A stretch of 64,000 nucleotides of DNA from Microbacteriaceae bacterium PS02333 (GCA_029959665.1 JASCOI010000008.1:1-64000), one strand, 5' to 3'. Positions 1 to 9,177 are shown, counted from the stretch's first letter. Translations and numbers: made by a program. The notes: generated from the sequence alone by a model not told the origin.

Positions 1-373
1 AGATCGGGTTGCGGCCGTGGCGGACCTCTTCCTCGCTCGCGGCGATGAGCGGCAGGACGAAGCCGTCGAGGGCGTCCTTCGGGCAGTGGTCGGTGTGGAG
101 CGCGACCGTGATCGGGTAGTTCTTGGCAACTTCGTGCGCGAACTTCGCCATCGCGAGCGCACCGGCGGCACGGTTCTTCACGGTGTGGCCGGCGAAGTAG
201 TCGGCGCCGCCCGTCGTCACCTGGAGGATGCCGTCCGAGCCGGCCTCGGTCAGGCCCTGGAGGACCGCGTTGATCGTCTGGGACGAGGTGACGTTGATGG
301 AGGGGTAGGCAAACTTGCCGGCTTTCGCTCGTTCGAGCATCTCGGCGTACTGTTCCGGCGTTGCGATGGGCAC
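1..373 (-). CDS. fbaA: Class II fructose-bisphosphate aldolase (N-terminal part; runs off left edge)
   Basis: Glycolytic/gluconeogenic enzyme that reversibly cleaves fructose-1,6-bisphosphate to DHAP and glyceraldehyde-3-phosphate in the cytoplasm. About 124 codons are present, read from a GTG start (MPIATPEQYAEMLERAK) through YPSINVTSSQTINAVLQG and the zinc-binding stretch TVALHTDHCPKDALDGF, whose histidine is a class II metal ligand. The rest lies outside the window. It is 34 bp downstream of glpX on the same strand, so aldolase and fructose-1,6-bisphosphatase probably form a gluconeogenic pair. The match to class II rather than class I aldolase is clear from the HTDHC motif. Confidence 0.95.
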   Translation of the reverse strand, partial: MPIATPEQYAEMLERAKAGKFAYPSINVTSSQTINAVLQGLTEAGSDGILQVTTGGADYFAGHTVKNRAAGALAMAKFAHEVAKNYPITVALHTDHCPKDALDGFVLPLIAASEEEVRHGRNPI

Positions 374-407
374 GCGTGCAGTCCTTCTTGTCGGGAGGTT
401 GTGTGGC

Positions 408-1403
408 TCAGAACCACTTGTCGGCGCGGTGGTCCGCCTGGATGCGGCGGGTTGTGCCGGAGCGGCTGCGGAGCACGAGCGAGTCCGTGTGGATGACCCC
501 GCGGGAGCGGCGGACACCATCCACGAGCACTCCGTCGGTGACACCGGTGGCGACGAAGAAGGTGTTGTCGCCCGTGACCAGGTCGTCCTGGTCGAGCACC
601 TTGTCCAGGTCGTGGCCGGCGTCGACCGCCTTCTCGCGCTCCTCGTCGTCCTTCGGCTGCAGCTTGCCGAGGATCACGCCACCGAGCGCCTTGATCGCGC
701 ACGCGGTGATGATGCCCTCCGGGGTGCCGCCGACACCGACGCACATGTCGATCTTCGAGCCCGGCAGCGCCGCCGAAATACCCCCGGCGACGTCACCGTC
801 GAGCAGCAGCCGCGTCCCAGCACCGGTCGCGCGGATCGCGTGGATGAGCTCGTCGTGCCGCGAACGGTCGAGGACGGCGACGACCATGTCCTCGAGGTCC
901 TTGCCCTTCGCCTTGGCGAGCGCACGGATGTTCTCCCCGATCGGCTTCTCCAGGTCCAGGACCCCACGACCCTCGGGACCGGCAGCGATCTTGTCCATGT
1001 AGAACACCGCCGACGGGTCGTACATCGAACCGCGGTCGGACACGGCCATCACCGAGATGGCGTTCTGCCGACCCGCGGCGGTCAACGAGGTGCCGTCGAT
1101 CGGGTCGACCGCGATGTCGCAGGCCGGGCCGTGGCCGTTGCCGACGTGCTCGCCGTTGTAGAGCATCGGCGCGTTATCCTTCTCGCCCTCACCGATGACG
1201 ACGACACCGTCGAAGTTCACCGTGCCGAGGAACTTCCGCATCGCGTCGACCGCGGCACCGTCCGCGAGGTTCTTCTCACCCCGGCCGACCCACGGCTGCG
1301 CACGGATCGCCGCGGCTTCGGTCGCGCGCACGAGTTCGAGCGCGAGGTTGCGGTCGGGCTGGTGGAAGACGAGGCCTGAAGGGTGCTGGGTGTCAGCGGG
1401 CAT
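408..1403 (-). CDS. glpX: Class II fructose-1,6-bisphosphatase GlpX
   Basis: 331 aa, the usual GlpX length. It hydrolyses fructose-1,6-bisphosphate to fructose-6-phosphate in gluconeogenesis. The metal/phosphate motifs are visible: [13 protein letters not shown] near residue 50, [10 protein letters not shown] near residue 95, DRSRHDELI, and the C-terminal [20 protein letters not shown] ribosome site lies 7 nt before the ATG. The start overlaps the mqo stop by 11 bp, implying translational coupling with mqo, and fbaA follows 34 bp downstream. All catalytic motifs look intact. Confidence 0.97.
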   Translation of the reverse strand: MPADTQHPSGLVFHQPDRNLALELVRATEAAAIRAQPWVGRGEKNLADGAAVDAMRKFLGTVNFDGVVVIGEGEKDNAPMLYNGEHVGNGHGPACDIAVDPIDGTSLTAAGRQNAISVMAVSDRGSMYDPSAVFYMDKIAAGPEGRGVLDLEKPIGENIRALAKAKGKDLEDMVVAVLDRSRHDELIHAIRATGAGTRLLLDGDVAGGISAALPGSKIDMCVGVGGTPEGIITACAIKALGGVILGKLQPKDDEEREKAVDAGHDLDKVLDQDDLVTGDNTFFVATGVTDGVLVDGVRRSRGVIHTDSLVLRSRSGTTRRIQADHRADKWF

Positions 1404-2904
1404 CGGGTGCTCCGGTCGTGGTGGCGCGCGTCAGACGGAGCGTCGCGGCGGTGTCGTCGAGGATCTGCTGTGCGCGAGCGGGGTCGTCGGCCAGCGTGGT
1501 GCCGTAGGAGGGGATGAGCTCCTGCAGTTGCGGCGTCCAGCCGTCGATCCGGTCGGGGAAGCAGCGTCGCAGGAGGTTCAACATGACGGCGGTGGCGGTC
1601 GATGCGCCGGGAGAGGCTCCCAGGAGCCCGGCGATGCTGCCGTCGGCAGCGGTGATGAGTTCGGTGCCGAATTGCAGCGTGCCGCCGCCACGGCCGGTGG
1701 GCTTGATGACCTGGACCCGTTGGCCGGCGTTGATGAGTCGCCAGTCGTCGTGTGCGGCTTCGGGCATGTACTCCTGCAGGGCCGCGAATCGCTTCTTCGA
1801 GCTGGCGAACACTTCGCGGATGAGATAGCGGACGAGGCTGATGTTCTGGACGCCGACCGTGATCATGGGCAAAAGGTTGTGTGGTCGGATCGAGCAGAAC
1901 AGGTCCAGCCAGGAGCCGTGCTTGAGGAACTTGGGTGTGAAACCGGCGTAGGGGCCGAACATGAGGCTGGTGGAGCCTTCGACGATGCGCGTGTCGAGGT
2001 GCGGAACGCTCATCGGGGGCGCGCCGACGGACGCCTTCCCGTACACCTTGGAGGTGTGGGTGGTGGCGATTTCGGGCGCGTCGGCTCGGAGGAACTGGCC
2101 GCTGACGGGGAAGCCGGCGTAGCCGCGGATCTCGGGGATGCCGGACTGCTGCAGCAGCCCGAGCGCTCCGCCGCCGGCGCCGACGAACACGAAGCGTGCG
2201 GAGAGGGTTTCGCGGTGGCCGCGCTTGCCGCGGACGGTGACGTTCCAGCCGCCTTCGGTGCGGCGCTGCAGTCCGTCGACGGAGACGCCGGTGCGAACGC
2301 TGTCACGGTCGGTGTTGAGAGTTGCGATGAGCTGCTTGGTGATCTCGCCGAAGTCGACGTCGGTGCCGTCTGCGGAGTAGGTCGCAGCGATCGGCTGCTG
2401 CGGGTCGCGGCCGCGGGTGACTGCTGGAGCCCAGGTGCTGATGACGGCGGGGTCGTCGCTGTACTGCAGGCCGTGGAAGAGCGGGTTGCTGGCCAGGGTG
2501 CGGTGGCGGGTGGCCATGTAGGCGCAGTCGTCGGCTCCCCAGACGAGGCTGATGTGGGGGATGGAGTGGATGAAGGTGTCGGGGTTGCCGAGGGTGCCGC
2601 GGTCGACGAGCGCCGACCAGAACTGTCGGGAGAGCTGGAACTGCTCGTTGACGGTGATCGCCTTGCTGATGTCGACGGAGCCGTCGGGGCGGGCGGGCGT
2701 GTAGTTGAGCTCGCAGAGCGCGGAGTGTCCGGTGCCGGCGTTATTCCAGGCGTTGGAGGACTCGAGCGCGAGGTTGTCGAGGCGTTCAAGGACGGTGATG
2801 CGCCAGGTCGGTTCGATGTGACGCAGCAGGGTGGCGAGGGTGGCGCTCATGATGCCGGCGCCGATGAGGACGACGTCGGTGTCGAGCTGGTTGCGGCCGG
2901 GCAT
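1393..2904 (-). CDS. mqo: Malate:quinone oxidoreductase
   Basis: 503 aa, full family length. This membrane-associated FAD enzyme oxidises malate to oxaloacetate and passes electrons to the quinone pool. The N-terminal dinucleotide site reads [18 protein letters not shown]. Typical downstream blocks are [36 protein letters not shown] and the C-terminal [21 protein letters not shown] lies 4 nt before the ATG. It starts just after the terminator of the permease gene, so it probably has its own promoter, and it overlaps glpX by 11 bp. Together with glpX and fbaA it would feed C4 acids into gluconeogenesis (inference). Confidence 0.97.
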   Translation of the reverse strand: MPGRNQLDTDVVLIGAGIMSATLATLLRHIEPTWRITVLERLDNLALESSNAWNNAGTGHSALCELNYTPARPDGSVDISKAITVNEQFQLSRQFWSALVDRGTLGNPDTFIHSIPHISLVWGADDCAYMATRHRTLASNPLFHGLQYSDDPAVISTWAPAVTRGRDPQQPIAATYSADGTDVDFGEITKQLIATLNTDRDSVRTGVSVDGLQRRTEGGWNVTVRGKRGHRETLSARFVFVGAGGGALGLLQQSGIPEIRGYAGFPVSGQFLRADAPEIATTHTSKVYGKASVGAPPMSVPHLDTRIVEGSTSLMFGPYAGFTPKFLKHGSWLDLFCSIRPHNLLPMITVGVQNISLVRYLIREVFASSKKRFAALQEYMPEAAHDDWRLINAGQRVQVIKPTGRGGGTLQFGTELITAADGSIAGLLGASPGASTATAVMLNLLRRCFPDRIDGWTPQLQELIPSYGTTLADDPARAQQILDDTAATLRLTRATTTGAPDAR

Positions 2905-2930
2905 GGCGCTCCTTGATCGGTGGTGCAGGT

Positions 2931-2960
2931 GGGCCCCGGACCGGGGTTGGTCCGGGGCCC
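2931..2960 (-). terminator. GC-rich hairpin between permease gene and mqo
   Basis: A perfect 12-bp inverted repeat (GGGCCCCGGACC / GGTCCGGGGCCC) with a 6-nt loop sits 7 bp after the GntP-type permease stop and 26 bp before mqo. There is no long T-run, so it may act as a terminator or attenuator separating the sugar-acid operon from mqo-glpX-fba. Confidence 0.8.
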
Positions 2961-2967
2961 GAGCCAG

Positions 2968-4473
2968 TTAGTGGACGATGAGGCTGGCGATGAAGACCCA
3001 GAACAGGCCCGTGATGGAGGCCAGGGTCACGGGGAGGGTGATCGTCTTGAACGCGCCGCGGGTGCTGAAGCCCATGATCGAGGACATCATCCAAAACGCG
3101 TTGCTGGTGACGTGGATCATGAACATCGACCCGGCGCCGGCGGCGAGGGCGACGATGGCGGGGTTCACGCCGATGTGGGCGACGATCGGGGCGAGGATGC
3201 CGGCAGCGGTGATGGCGGAGGTGGTCACCGATCCGATCGCGAGGTGCAGGACCGCGGCGATGACCCAGACCACCAGGACGGGGGCGAACGAGCCGGGCTC
3301 GAACCAGTGGATCAGGATGTCGCCGATCCCGACCTTCTGCACCACGGCTGCGAGGCACGCACCGACGCCGGTGAGGATGAGGATCTCACCGCTCTGCGCG
3401 GTGCCGTCGCGCAGCGCCCTGCCCACGCCAGCGGAGGTGCCGTAGATGGTGGCGATGATCTGCGTGCCGATGAACGCGATGAGCAGCGCCACGGTGGGGG
3501 AGCCGAGGATCTCCAGTACCGGCAGCTTCGGGCCGGTCAGGTCGACGATCGCGCTGACGGCGATGATGACGAGTGCGAACAGCAGCGGCGCGAACGAGAT
3601 CAGTGCGTTCGGCTGACGCTCGGCGATGGCGCCGGTGAAGCCGCCCTCGGGGACGGGTGCGGCTTCCCTACGGGGTCGGCCGTCCTTGCCGGTGCGAGTG
3701 GCGATCGTGCCGGTCGGGCCCGCGGGAGCCGGCCGGTCATCGAGCGCGACTGCTGCGGCGCCGTCACCCTTCGCGGTCGCGACGATCTCCCGCTCGAGCT
3801 CGTCCTCGGCGGAGGTGCCGGAGATCATGTCGACTTCGTCCTTCTCCGGCTTCCACAGCCCGAGGCGGAACAGCAGCGACAGGATCGCGATCGCCGAAAC
3901 GATCGTGAGGACGGCGACCGGGACGCCGACGAGCAGCATCAGGCCGACGGGGACGTTGAGGACGCCGGCGAGAGCGAGGACGGCGACGCCGGGGATCACC
4001 ATCGTCAGTGCGGTCTCGACGCCGATCATGATGGAGCCGGTCATGCGAGCCAGACCGGTTTTGCCCAGCTGCGGGGCGATCTTCTTCGCCAGGGGGGCGG
4101 TGATCAGCATGTTCACTTCGGGGAAGATCGACGCCATGACGGTGCCGACGGTCGTACCGAACGTGTACGGCATCGCCTTCGCGCCGAAGGCCTTCAGCAG
4201 GCCGTTCGCCACCTTCGTGACACCACCGAGGTAGGTCAGGAGCGTGCCGAGGAGGAGGCCGAAGAAGAGCAGCAGGCCGACCTTGGCCATGAGGTCACCG
4301 AAGCCCGTGAGGACGGTGTCGACGGCGTCGGCCGGGCTGATGCCGTTGATCAGCGCGAGGATGATCGAGCCGGCGACCAGGGCGATGACGGGGCTGACTT
4401 TCAGCCGCAGGATCGCGATGACGATGAGCAGGATCATGCCGATGGCTGATCCCACTACGAAGTAGTCGTGCAT
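2968..4473 (-). CDS. GntP-family permease (sugar-acid/gluconate:H+ symporter type)
   Basis: 501 aa polytopic inner-membrane protein resembling the gluconate permease family, e.g. the GntP-like blocks AFGAKAMPYTFGTTVGTVMAS, FPEVNMLITAPLA and the C-terminal SVTTSAITAAGILAPIV and FWMMSSIMGFSTRGA. I start at the internal ATG reading MHDYFVVGSAIG because GGAG is 6 nt upstream; an ATG four codons earlier has no ribosome site. Unusual for the family is a charged hydrophilic segment of about 65 residues in the middle (around residues 210-275, with GTSAEDELEREIV and GKDGRPRREAAPV), presumably a cytoplasmic loop. It is the last gene of the RraA/Ldh/DUF1537 operon, so its substrate is probably the hydroxy acid those enzymes use. 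Confidence 0.9.
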   Translation of the reverse strand: MHDYFVVGSAIGMILLIVIAILRLKVSPVIALVAGSIILALINGISPADAVDTVLTGFGDLMAKVGLLLFFGLLLGTLLTYLGGVTKVANGLLKAFGAKAMPYTFGTTVGTVMASIFPEVNMLITAPLAKKIAPQLGKTGLARMTGSIMIGVETALTMVIPGVAVLALAGVLNVPVGLMLLVGVPVAVLTIVSAIAILSLLFRLGLWKPEKDEVDMISGTSAEDELEREIVATAKGDGAAAVALDDRPAPAGPTGTIATRTGKDGRPRREAAPVPEGGFTGAIAERQPNALISFAPLLFALVIIAVSAIVDLTGPKLPVLEILGSPTVALLIAFIGTQIIATIYGTSAGVGRALRDGTAQSGEILILTGVGACLAAVVQKVGIGDILIHWFEPGSFAPVLVVWVIAAVLHLAIGSVTTSAITAAGILAPIVAHIGVNPAIVALAAGAGSMFMIHVTSNAFWMMSSIMGFSTRGAFKTITLPVTLASITGLFWVFIASLIVH

Positions 4474-4549
4474 GTGTATCTCCATCCGTTGCCGCCGACG
4501 CTGCCGGGCGGTTGAGATCGATCGGGAAAGTGGTGCAGGTGCGGGTGGA

Positions 4550-5920
4550 TCAGGAGGTGAGCAAGCTGACGACGGCGCTCAGTGATGCGGAGTCGCCGAC
4601 GTTGCCGGGGAACACCACGTAGGGCACGTGGTGAGGGGAGTCGTCGCTGGGCTCCCAGACGGAGATCAGTCCTGGCAGGAGGCAACCGCGAATTGTGGCG
4701 CGGCGGATCTCGAGGGCCTTGGTGGCGATGTCGTGAGAGGTGATGCCGCCCTTCGCGATCACGAAGCGGGGCGTGGTGCGCTCGAGCGTCTTGTGGACGA
4801 CGGCGACGAGGTCTGCGGAGACGCCGCGAGAGATTGCGAGGCTCTCGGCGGGGTCGGCGGTGGCGACCAGCTGCCGTGGGGTGTGCACGACGACGCTGCC
4901 GTCGGCCAGCGCGGCGCTGATCCGGTCGGCGAGGGTGTCCCGGTAGCCGCTTTCGGACGTGACTGGAAGTTCGAAGGTGCGGATGTCCGGGTGGTCGGCG
5001 AGGAGCCGTTCGAGCTGCGCGGATGTCAGGCCGGTGTGGGAGCCGACGACGATCAGGCCGCCGGCCGCGGCGTCCGTGGGGTAGTCCAGCTGGTCCGGAG
5101 CGATTGGGGGGTTCGAGGTCTGACCGATCAGGGTGCGCACGAAGGATGGGCCGCTGCGGTAGACCAGGGTGGTACCGGCGTTCTCAGCAGCGTGTGCTGC
5201 TGCTGCGAGGTCGCGGAGGTCGTTTTCGGTGGCGCTGTCAGCGACGGCGACGCCGCCGGTGAGCGCTTGCAGGGTTGCTGATGCGGTCCGGTCGGTCAGG
5301 TCGCGCAGGAGCACGATGGCGACGGTGTCGGCGGGGACGGCTCCGGCGGTCTTTTCTTCAACGTAGCGGGGAAGCGAGCTGTTGCTGTACCCAAAGGTGC
5401 GGTCGCCTGCGAACTCGCTGTCGGCGACGGGCACCATGCTGCCCTGGTCGTCGCGGATGTAGTGGGTGCCGTCGATGGTGATGCGGCCTGCTTCCGGGAA
5501 CGCCGGGACGAGTAGTGTGCCGTCGACGCGGATGCCGTGGTCGGTCAGGACGTCGGCGATGGTGTCGGTCTCTGCGGGGAAGTGGCCGCGGAGGGTGGAG
5601 TCGCCACGGCTCACGAAGCGGAGCCGCAGGCCGGTCTGCTTTGCAGCAGTCAGCGCATTGGTCGCAGCGTCGTGGTTGATCGTGCGCGCTTCATCCTCGG
5701 GAAGGCTGCGGCTGTTGGTGAGAACGTACACGGCGGACCCGGATTGCATCGCCCACTGGAAGTCGTCGACGGTCCAGGTGGTGACCACGGGTAAGTCGCG
5801 GACAGCCTGCGTGCCGGTGGGGTCGTCGTCGAGGACGACGGTGAAGATGGGGTGGGCGCCACCCTCGGCGGGGGCGGCGTGTGCTGCCCCCGCCGGAGTG
5901 GAGGTGGTGTCAGGAAGCAT
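4550..5920 (-). CDS. DUF1537 four-carbon-acid sugar kinase family protein
   Basis: 456 aa. The N-terminal domain begins with VVLDDDPTGTQAVRDLPVVTTW, the hallmark of the OtnK/DtnK/LtnK kinases that phosphorylate threonate, erythronate and related acids with ATP. The C-terminal nucleotide-binding half contains FVIAKGGITSHDIATKAL and the end block ISVWEPSDDSPHHVPYVVFPGNVGD. The start overlaps the Ldh-family stop by 11 bp. Known family operons pair this kinase with a dehydrogenase and an aldolase/isomerase or PdxA-like enzyme; here the partners are an Ldh-type dehydrogenase and an RraA-type lyase. The exact substrate cannot be read from sequence. Confidence 0.93.
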   Translation of the reverse strand: MLPDTTSTPAGAAHAAPAEGGAHPIFTVVLDDDPTGTQAVRDLPVVTTWTVDDFQWAMQSGSAVYVLTNSRSLPEDEARTINHDAATNALTAAKQTGLRLRFVSRGDSTLRGHFPAETDTIADVLTDHGIRVDGTLLVPAFPEAGRITIDGTHYIRDDQGSMVPVADSEFAGDRTFGYSNSSLPRYVEEKTAGAVPADTVAIVLLRDLTDRTASATLQALTGGVAVADSATENDLRDLAAAAHAAENAGTTLVYRSGPSFVRTLIGQTSNPPIAPDQLDYPTDAAAGGLIVVGSHTGLTSAQLERLLADHPDIRTFELPVTSESGYRDTLADRISAALADGSVVVHTPRQLVATADPAESLAISRGVSADLVAVVHKTLERTTPRFVIAKGGITSHDIATKALEIRRATIRGCLLPGLISVWEPSDDSPHHVPYVVFPGNVGDSASLSAVVSLLTS

Positions 5921-6992
5921 CCTTGAGGCCCTCGATGTGCAGTTCGTTCGCGATGGAGTTGAGGCGGTCGACCGTGGCGGCGGGCAGTTCCACGCCGGCT
6001 GCGTTCAACTCAGCGGTGCGGGTGCGCTCGGGCTCGCCCGGGACGATCGGGGTGCTGCCGTCGCGAGTCGGTGTCTGGCGGATGGCGTCGGTCATGTCGC
6101 CGACGACGTCGGCGTACCCGGCGGCTCCGCCAAACGCGTCGAGGTCGATGGCGATGACGGTGGCACCGGCGAGGCGGCCGGTGTTCGGACCAGGCGCGAC
6201 GGAGGATGCGCCGGCCATGGTGGGGTTGTCGTCGCCGATCATGCCGAGCCCACCGACAGCGGCGGCGGCAAGTGCGAAGCCGAAGCCCTTGTGCATGCCG
6301 ACGGTGCCGCCGAGGGGCAGGATCGATCCGCCTGCGTAGAAGTCTTCGGCTGAGGTGGTGGGCTGTCCGTCGGCGCCGACGAGAGCGCCCTCCGGCAGGG
6401 GTGTGCCAGCGTCGCGGGCGACACGCACCTTGCCCTCCGCGATCGCGGCGGTGGATGCGTCGACAAGCAGGTCGCCGCCGCGGGCGGGGATACCGAAGGT
6501 CCACGGGTTCGCGGCCATGAAGCGCGCGTTGGTGCCGGGGATCGCCATGCCGCCGACGCCCGGGCCAGCCATGCCGACGGTGACCATCGCGACCTTGCCA
6601 GCGGCCATGATTTTCTCGGCGTATTCGCCGAGACGGCCGATGTGCATTGAGTGGCGGAGCGTGACGATGCCGATGCCGTACTCGTCGGCGCGCTCGATTG
6701 CGTGTTCGGTGGCGACCATCGTCGACCACTGTCCGAAGCCACGGTTGGCGTCGAGGAGGAGCGCCGCCTTCTTCTCCTGGAGGACGGAGGGGCGGGCGTT
6801 GGGAGTGAGCTGGCCGGTGGTGCTGTGCTCGAAGTACTGGCCGAGGCGGATGATGCCGTGCGAGGCGTGGCCGGCGAGGTTGGCCTTGACCAGGTGGGTT
6901 CCGACCTCCGTGGCGATGTCGTCGTCGGCGCCCATGGCGGCAGCGACGGAGATTGCGAAGTTGGTCAGCTGGGTGGCGTCGTAGGCAGTCAT
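5910..6992 (-). CDS. Ldh-family (malate/L-lactate/ureidoglycolate) NAD(P)-dependent dehydrogenase
   Basis: 360 aa. It belongs to the type-2 malate/lactate dehydrogenase family, which oxidises a 2-hydroxy acid with NAD(P). Family signatures are GHASHGIIRLGQYFE near residue 40, the central GMAIPGTNARFMAANPWTFGIP, and GMHKGFGFALAAAAVGG near residue 230. AAAGGA lies 5 nt upstream of the ATG. It lies between the RraA-type gene and the DUF1537 kinase with near-contiguous spacing. In the operon it probably oxidises the imported acid before or after phosphorylation (inference). Confidence 0.92.
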   Translation of the reverse strand: MTAYDATQLTNFAISVAAAMGADDDIATEVGTHLVKANLAGHASHGIIRLGQYFEHSTTGQLTPNARPSVLQEKKAALLLDANRGFGQWSTMVATEHAIERADEYGIGIVTLRHSMHIGRLGEYAEKIMAAGKVAMVTVGMAGPGVGGMAIPGTNARFMAANPWTFGIPARGGDLLVDASTAAIAEGKVRVARDAGTPLPEGALVGADGQPTTSAEDFYAGGSILPLGGTVGMHKGFGFALAAAAVGGLGMIGDDNPTMAGASSVAPGPNTGRLAGATVIAIDLDAFGGAAGYADVVGDMTDAIRQTPTRDGSTPIVPGEPERTRTAELNAAGVELPAATVDRLNSIANELHIEGLKDAS

Positions 6993-7028
6993 GAGTTTCC
7001 TTTGCGTCGTGCGTGGTTCGTGGGGTGG

Positions 7029-7712
7029 TCAGGCGTCGTAGCCGGCGGCCTTCAGGGCGCCGTCGAGCCAGCCGGTGACACTGCTGTCGCCATCAGCTGC
7101 GGCCTGCATCTTTTGGGCGTCCTGCGCAGCGACCTTGCGCGCCTGCTCGAGGACCGCCTCGGCGTGGGTCGCGGGGACGGCGACGACGCCGTGTTCGTCG
7201 CCGAAAACGACGTCACCGGGGAGAATGGCGACGCCGCCGACGGTGATCGGGACGTTGATTTCTCCCGGACCGACGCGGCTGGAGCCGTTGGCGACGAAGG
7301 CGGGGCTTGCGAAGACGGGGAGCCCGACGCGCACCATGCCGGTGCGGTCGCGGGTGGCGCCATCCATCACGACGCCTTCCGCGCCGGCCTTCTGTGCGAC
7401 CGCGCTGGCGAGGTCGCCCCACTGTGCAACGGCGGTCTGGCCGCGGCACTCGATGACGAGGATGTCGCCGGGCTGGAGGTACCGGGTGCCGAGGTACGCC
7501 GCGAAGTTGTCACCCGGGGCGGTGCGGACGGTCAGGGCGCGACCGACGGCGCGCATGCCTTCACCGACCGGGCGCACGTCGCTGGAGAGCGCGCCGAACT
7601 TGCTCATGGCGTCGGAGACGTAGACAGTCTCGAGCTCGCGGAACCCCGCCAGGATCTCGTCGGACACCAGAGGGCGCTCCGTTTCCACACGGAAGCCGAT
7701 GCGGGCGCTCAT
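7029..7712 (-). CDS. RraA/HMG-CHA aldolase-family lyase
   Basis: 227 aa. It resembles 4-hydroxy-4-methyl-2-oxoglutarate/4-carboxy-4-hydroxy-2-oxoadipate aldolases and related oxaloacetate decarboxylases: VYVSDAMSKFG, QPGDILVIECRG, WGDLASAVAQKAGAEGVVMDG, and TRDRTGMVRVGLPVFA, which supplies the Arg and Asp of the divalent-metal/substrate site. I chose the ATG reading MSARIGFRV because family members start like this. That ATG overlaps the TGA of a short upstream reading frame (ATGA). It is the first enzyme gene of the operon; the true substrate may be a keto-acid made by the neighbouring dehydrogenase. Confidence 0.9.
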   Translation of the reverse strand: MSARIGFRVETERPLVSDEILAGFRELETVYVSDAMSKFGALSSDVRPVGEGMRAVGRALTVRTAPGDNFAAYLGTRYLQPGDILVIECRGQTAVAQWGDLASAVAQKAGAEGVVMDGATRDRTGMVRVGLPVFASPAFVANGSSRVGPGEINVPITVGGVAILPGDVVFGDEHGVVAVPATHAEAVLEQARKVAAQDAQKMQAAADGDSSVTGWLDGALKAAGYDA

Positions 7713-7756
7713 CGGGTCACCCGATCGCTGTGCTGGGTCGTCGTTGACGTCTTCAT
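7709..7756 (-). CDS. Possible 15-codon leader reading frame coupled to the RraA-type gene
   Basis: A short frame encodes MKTSTTTQHSDRVTR and ends in TGA that overlaps the ATG of the lyase gene (ATGA). It carries the best ribosome site in this intergenic region, GAGGTGA with 3 nt to the ATG, whereas the lyase start has only a weak GGGTGA. This suggests the leader loads ribosomes for the operon by re-initiation. The peptide is rich in Thr and Ser; a role as an attenuation peptide is conceivable but unproven. Confidence 0.45.
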   Translation of the reverse strand: MKTSTTTQHSDRVTR

Positions 7757-7802
7757 GTTCACCTCGTTGTGTCGTGGAACAGTGTCGCTGCAAGGAGGCT
7801 AA

Positions 7803-7830
7803 CCACTTGTGCGCAAGTGGTCAACCACTT
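7803..7830. promoter_or_regulatory. Overlapping palindromes in divergent promoter: likely FadR/GntR operator
   Basis: Two nested inverted repeats share one half-site: CCACTTG-N4-CAAGTGG (7803-7820) and AAGTGGT-CA-ACCACTT (7815-7830). The second has the GGT...ACC core typical of FadR-subfamily operators. The site lies midway between the minus-strand sugar-acid operon and the plus-strand VOC/FadR-type pair, so the regulator at 8374 probably binds here to control both directions. Confidence 0.65.
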
Positions 7831-7861
7831 AGACTGATTTCGTTCTACGGAAGGGCCAACG

Positions 7862-8329
7862 ATGACCACTGACCACACCCACCGCTCCATCGAAGCCGGT
7901 GGTCCCGCGACCGCGGTCGACCACGTTGGGATTGCGGTGCTCGACGCCGACGCAGCAATGGCGTACTACAGGGACACGCTTGGCATGGAGGTGGTCGGTG
8001 ACGAAGTCGCTGACGATCCGGGCGTGCGGCTGGTGTACCTGGCAGCCGGGACGGATCTCATCCAGCTCGTCCAGCCGGTTCGCCCGTGCCCGGTGCAGAG
8101 CTGGCTCGACGAGCACGGTGAGGGGCTGCATCATGTGTGCTTGCGGGTCGAGAGCATCCCGAACGCGCTGCTCGAGTACGGAACCGACGCAGACCGCGCG
8201 CCGATCTTCCGTGGTGGCCGATCACGCCGTGCGTGCTTCCTCGACAACACTCCGCAGGGCGTCCTCATCGAGCTGACCGAGAGCGAGCCGAGCCCCGGGG
8301 CACGTCAGTCGTCAGCCGCGGCAGGCTAA
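7862..8329 (+). CDS. VOC-family (glyoxalase/methylmalonyl-CoA epimerase-like) protein
   Basis: 155 aa. A single vicinal-oxygen-chelate domain starts DHVGIAVLDADAAMAYYRDTLGMEVVGDE and contains the metal-ligand segments HHVCLRVESIPNAL and GVLIELTES, resembling methylmalonyl-CoA epimerases. It is the first gene after the divergent operator and is followed by the FadR-type regulator. Its likely job is isomerisation or ring/epimer conversion of an intermediate in the same sugar-acid pathway, but VOC proteins are functionally diverse and the reaction is not assigned. Confidence 0.8.
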   Translation: MTTDHTHRSIEAGGPATAVDHVGIAVLDADAAMAYYRDTLGMEVVGDEVADDPGVRLVYLAAGTDLIQLVQPVRPCPVQSWLDEHGEGLHHVCLRVESIPNALLEYGTDADRAPIFRGGRSRRACFLDNTPQGVLIELTESEPSPGARQSSAAAG

Positions 8330-8373
8330 CCTGACAGCGGTGGACTCTGGATCTGGACCTGGGAGGGGCGTTC

Positions 8374-9150
8374 GTGTCGGACACGCAGGCGCGTAAAGCT
8401 CAGCAGCGTCGTACGCCTGCAGCGCAGAGCCACTTCCTCGCGAGCCCGGTGGACGACACCGAGACGAGTGCCGAAGTGGCTCGCCGTCTGCTCGGTCACA
8501 TCACATCCGGTTTGGTCGGTGTCGGCGAGCGGCTCCCGTCCGAACGGAACCTGGCGGAGTCCCTCGGTGTGAGCCGTTCGACGGTGCGAGAGGCCCTGGC
8601 AGCGCTCGACCTGATCGGAATCGTGTCGGTACGGCACGGATCAGGCACGTACCTCACGGGTTCGGTGTCTGACCTGCTGCCAAAAGCGGTCGAGTGGGGA
8701 CTGCTCGTTGGGCGGCGTCGTCTTGTCGACCTCGTTGACGCGCGTCAATATCTTGAGGTCATCACTGCAGGGCGGGCGGCTGAACGCGCTACGCCGGCTG
8801 ATATCGATCGCCTCCGTGCGCAGCTCGCCGAGATGGAAGCGCAGTCGGAGAGCCCCGAGACCTTCGTAGAGTCCGACATCGCATTCCACCTCCTGATCGC
8901 TGACATCTCCGACAACTCAGTCATCACGGATTCGCTGTCGAACATCCGATCGTTGCTGCGAGTCTGGATCCTTCGCTCTGTCGCGGAGGAACATGGCTTT
9001 CCGGAGCACGCCCTCGCTGAGCACCGAGCTGTCCTCGCCGCGATCGAAGCGCATGATGCAGGGTCCGCCGAACGCGCCATGCGGCGTCACATGGACGAAG
9101 CTGCTGACCGCCTGAAGGCTTCACTCGCGAACTCTGTTGAAACGCTCTGA
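8374..9150 (+). CDS. GntR-family regulator, FadR/FCD subgroup
   Basis: 258 aa. An N-terminal winged helix reads RLLGHITSGLVGVGERLPSE with LAESLGVSRSTVREALAALD and a VRHGSGTYL wing. It is followed by an FCD ligand domain with the metal-binding pattern D-x3-H (ESDIAFHLLIA) and later histidines in EHRAVLAAIEAHD and RRHMDEAADRL. The start is GTG with GGGAGG 7 nt upstream. It probably senses the hydroxy acid and represses the divergent operons through the palindromes at 7803-7830 (inference from position). Confidence 0.9.
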   Translation: MSDTQARKAQQRRTPAAQSHFLASPVDDTETSAEVARRLLGHITSGLVGVGERLPSERNLAESLGVSRSTVREALAALDLIGIVSVRHGSGTYLTGSVSDLLPKAVEWGLLVGRRRLVDLVDARQYLEVITAGRAAERATPADIDRLRAQLAEMEAQSESPETFVESDIAFHLLIADISDNSVITDSLSNIRSLLRVWILRSVAEEHGFPEHALAEHRAVLAAIEAHDAGSAERAMRRHMDEAADRLKASLANSVETL

Positions 9151-9177
9151 CCACTATCGAAGAAGGCAAGGTGTCTC

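Noticed and set aside
1195-2916. Long plus-strand open frame opposite mqo and glpX
   Set aside because: Low-complexity Gly/Asp/Val-rich antisense translation, a usual artefact of high-GC coding DNA.
2920-4449. Long plus-strand frame opposite the GntP-type permease
   Set aside because: Asp/Gly/Arg-rich mirror of a hydrophobic protein; no start signal or homology.
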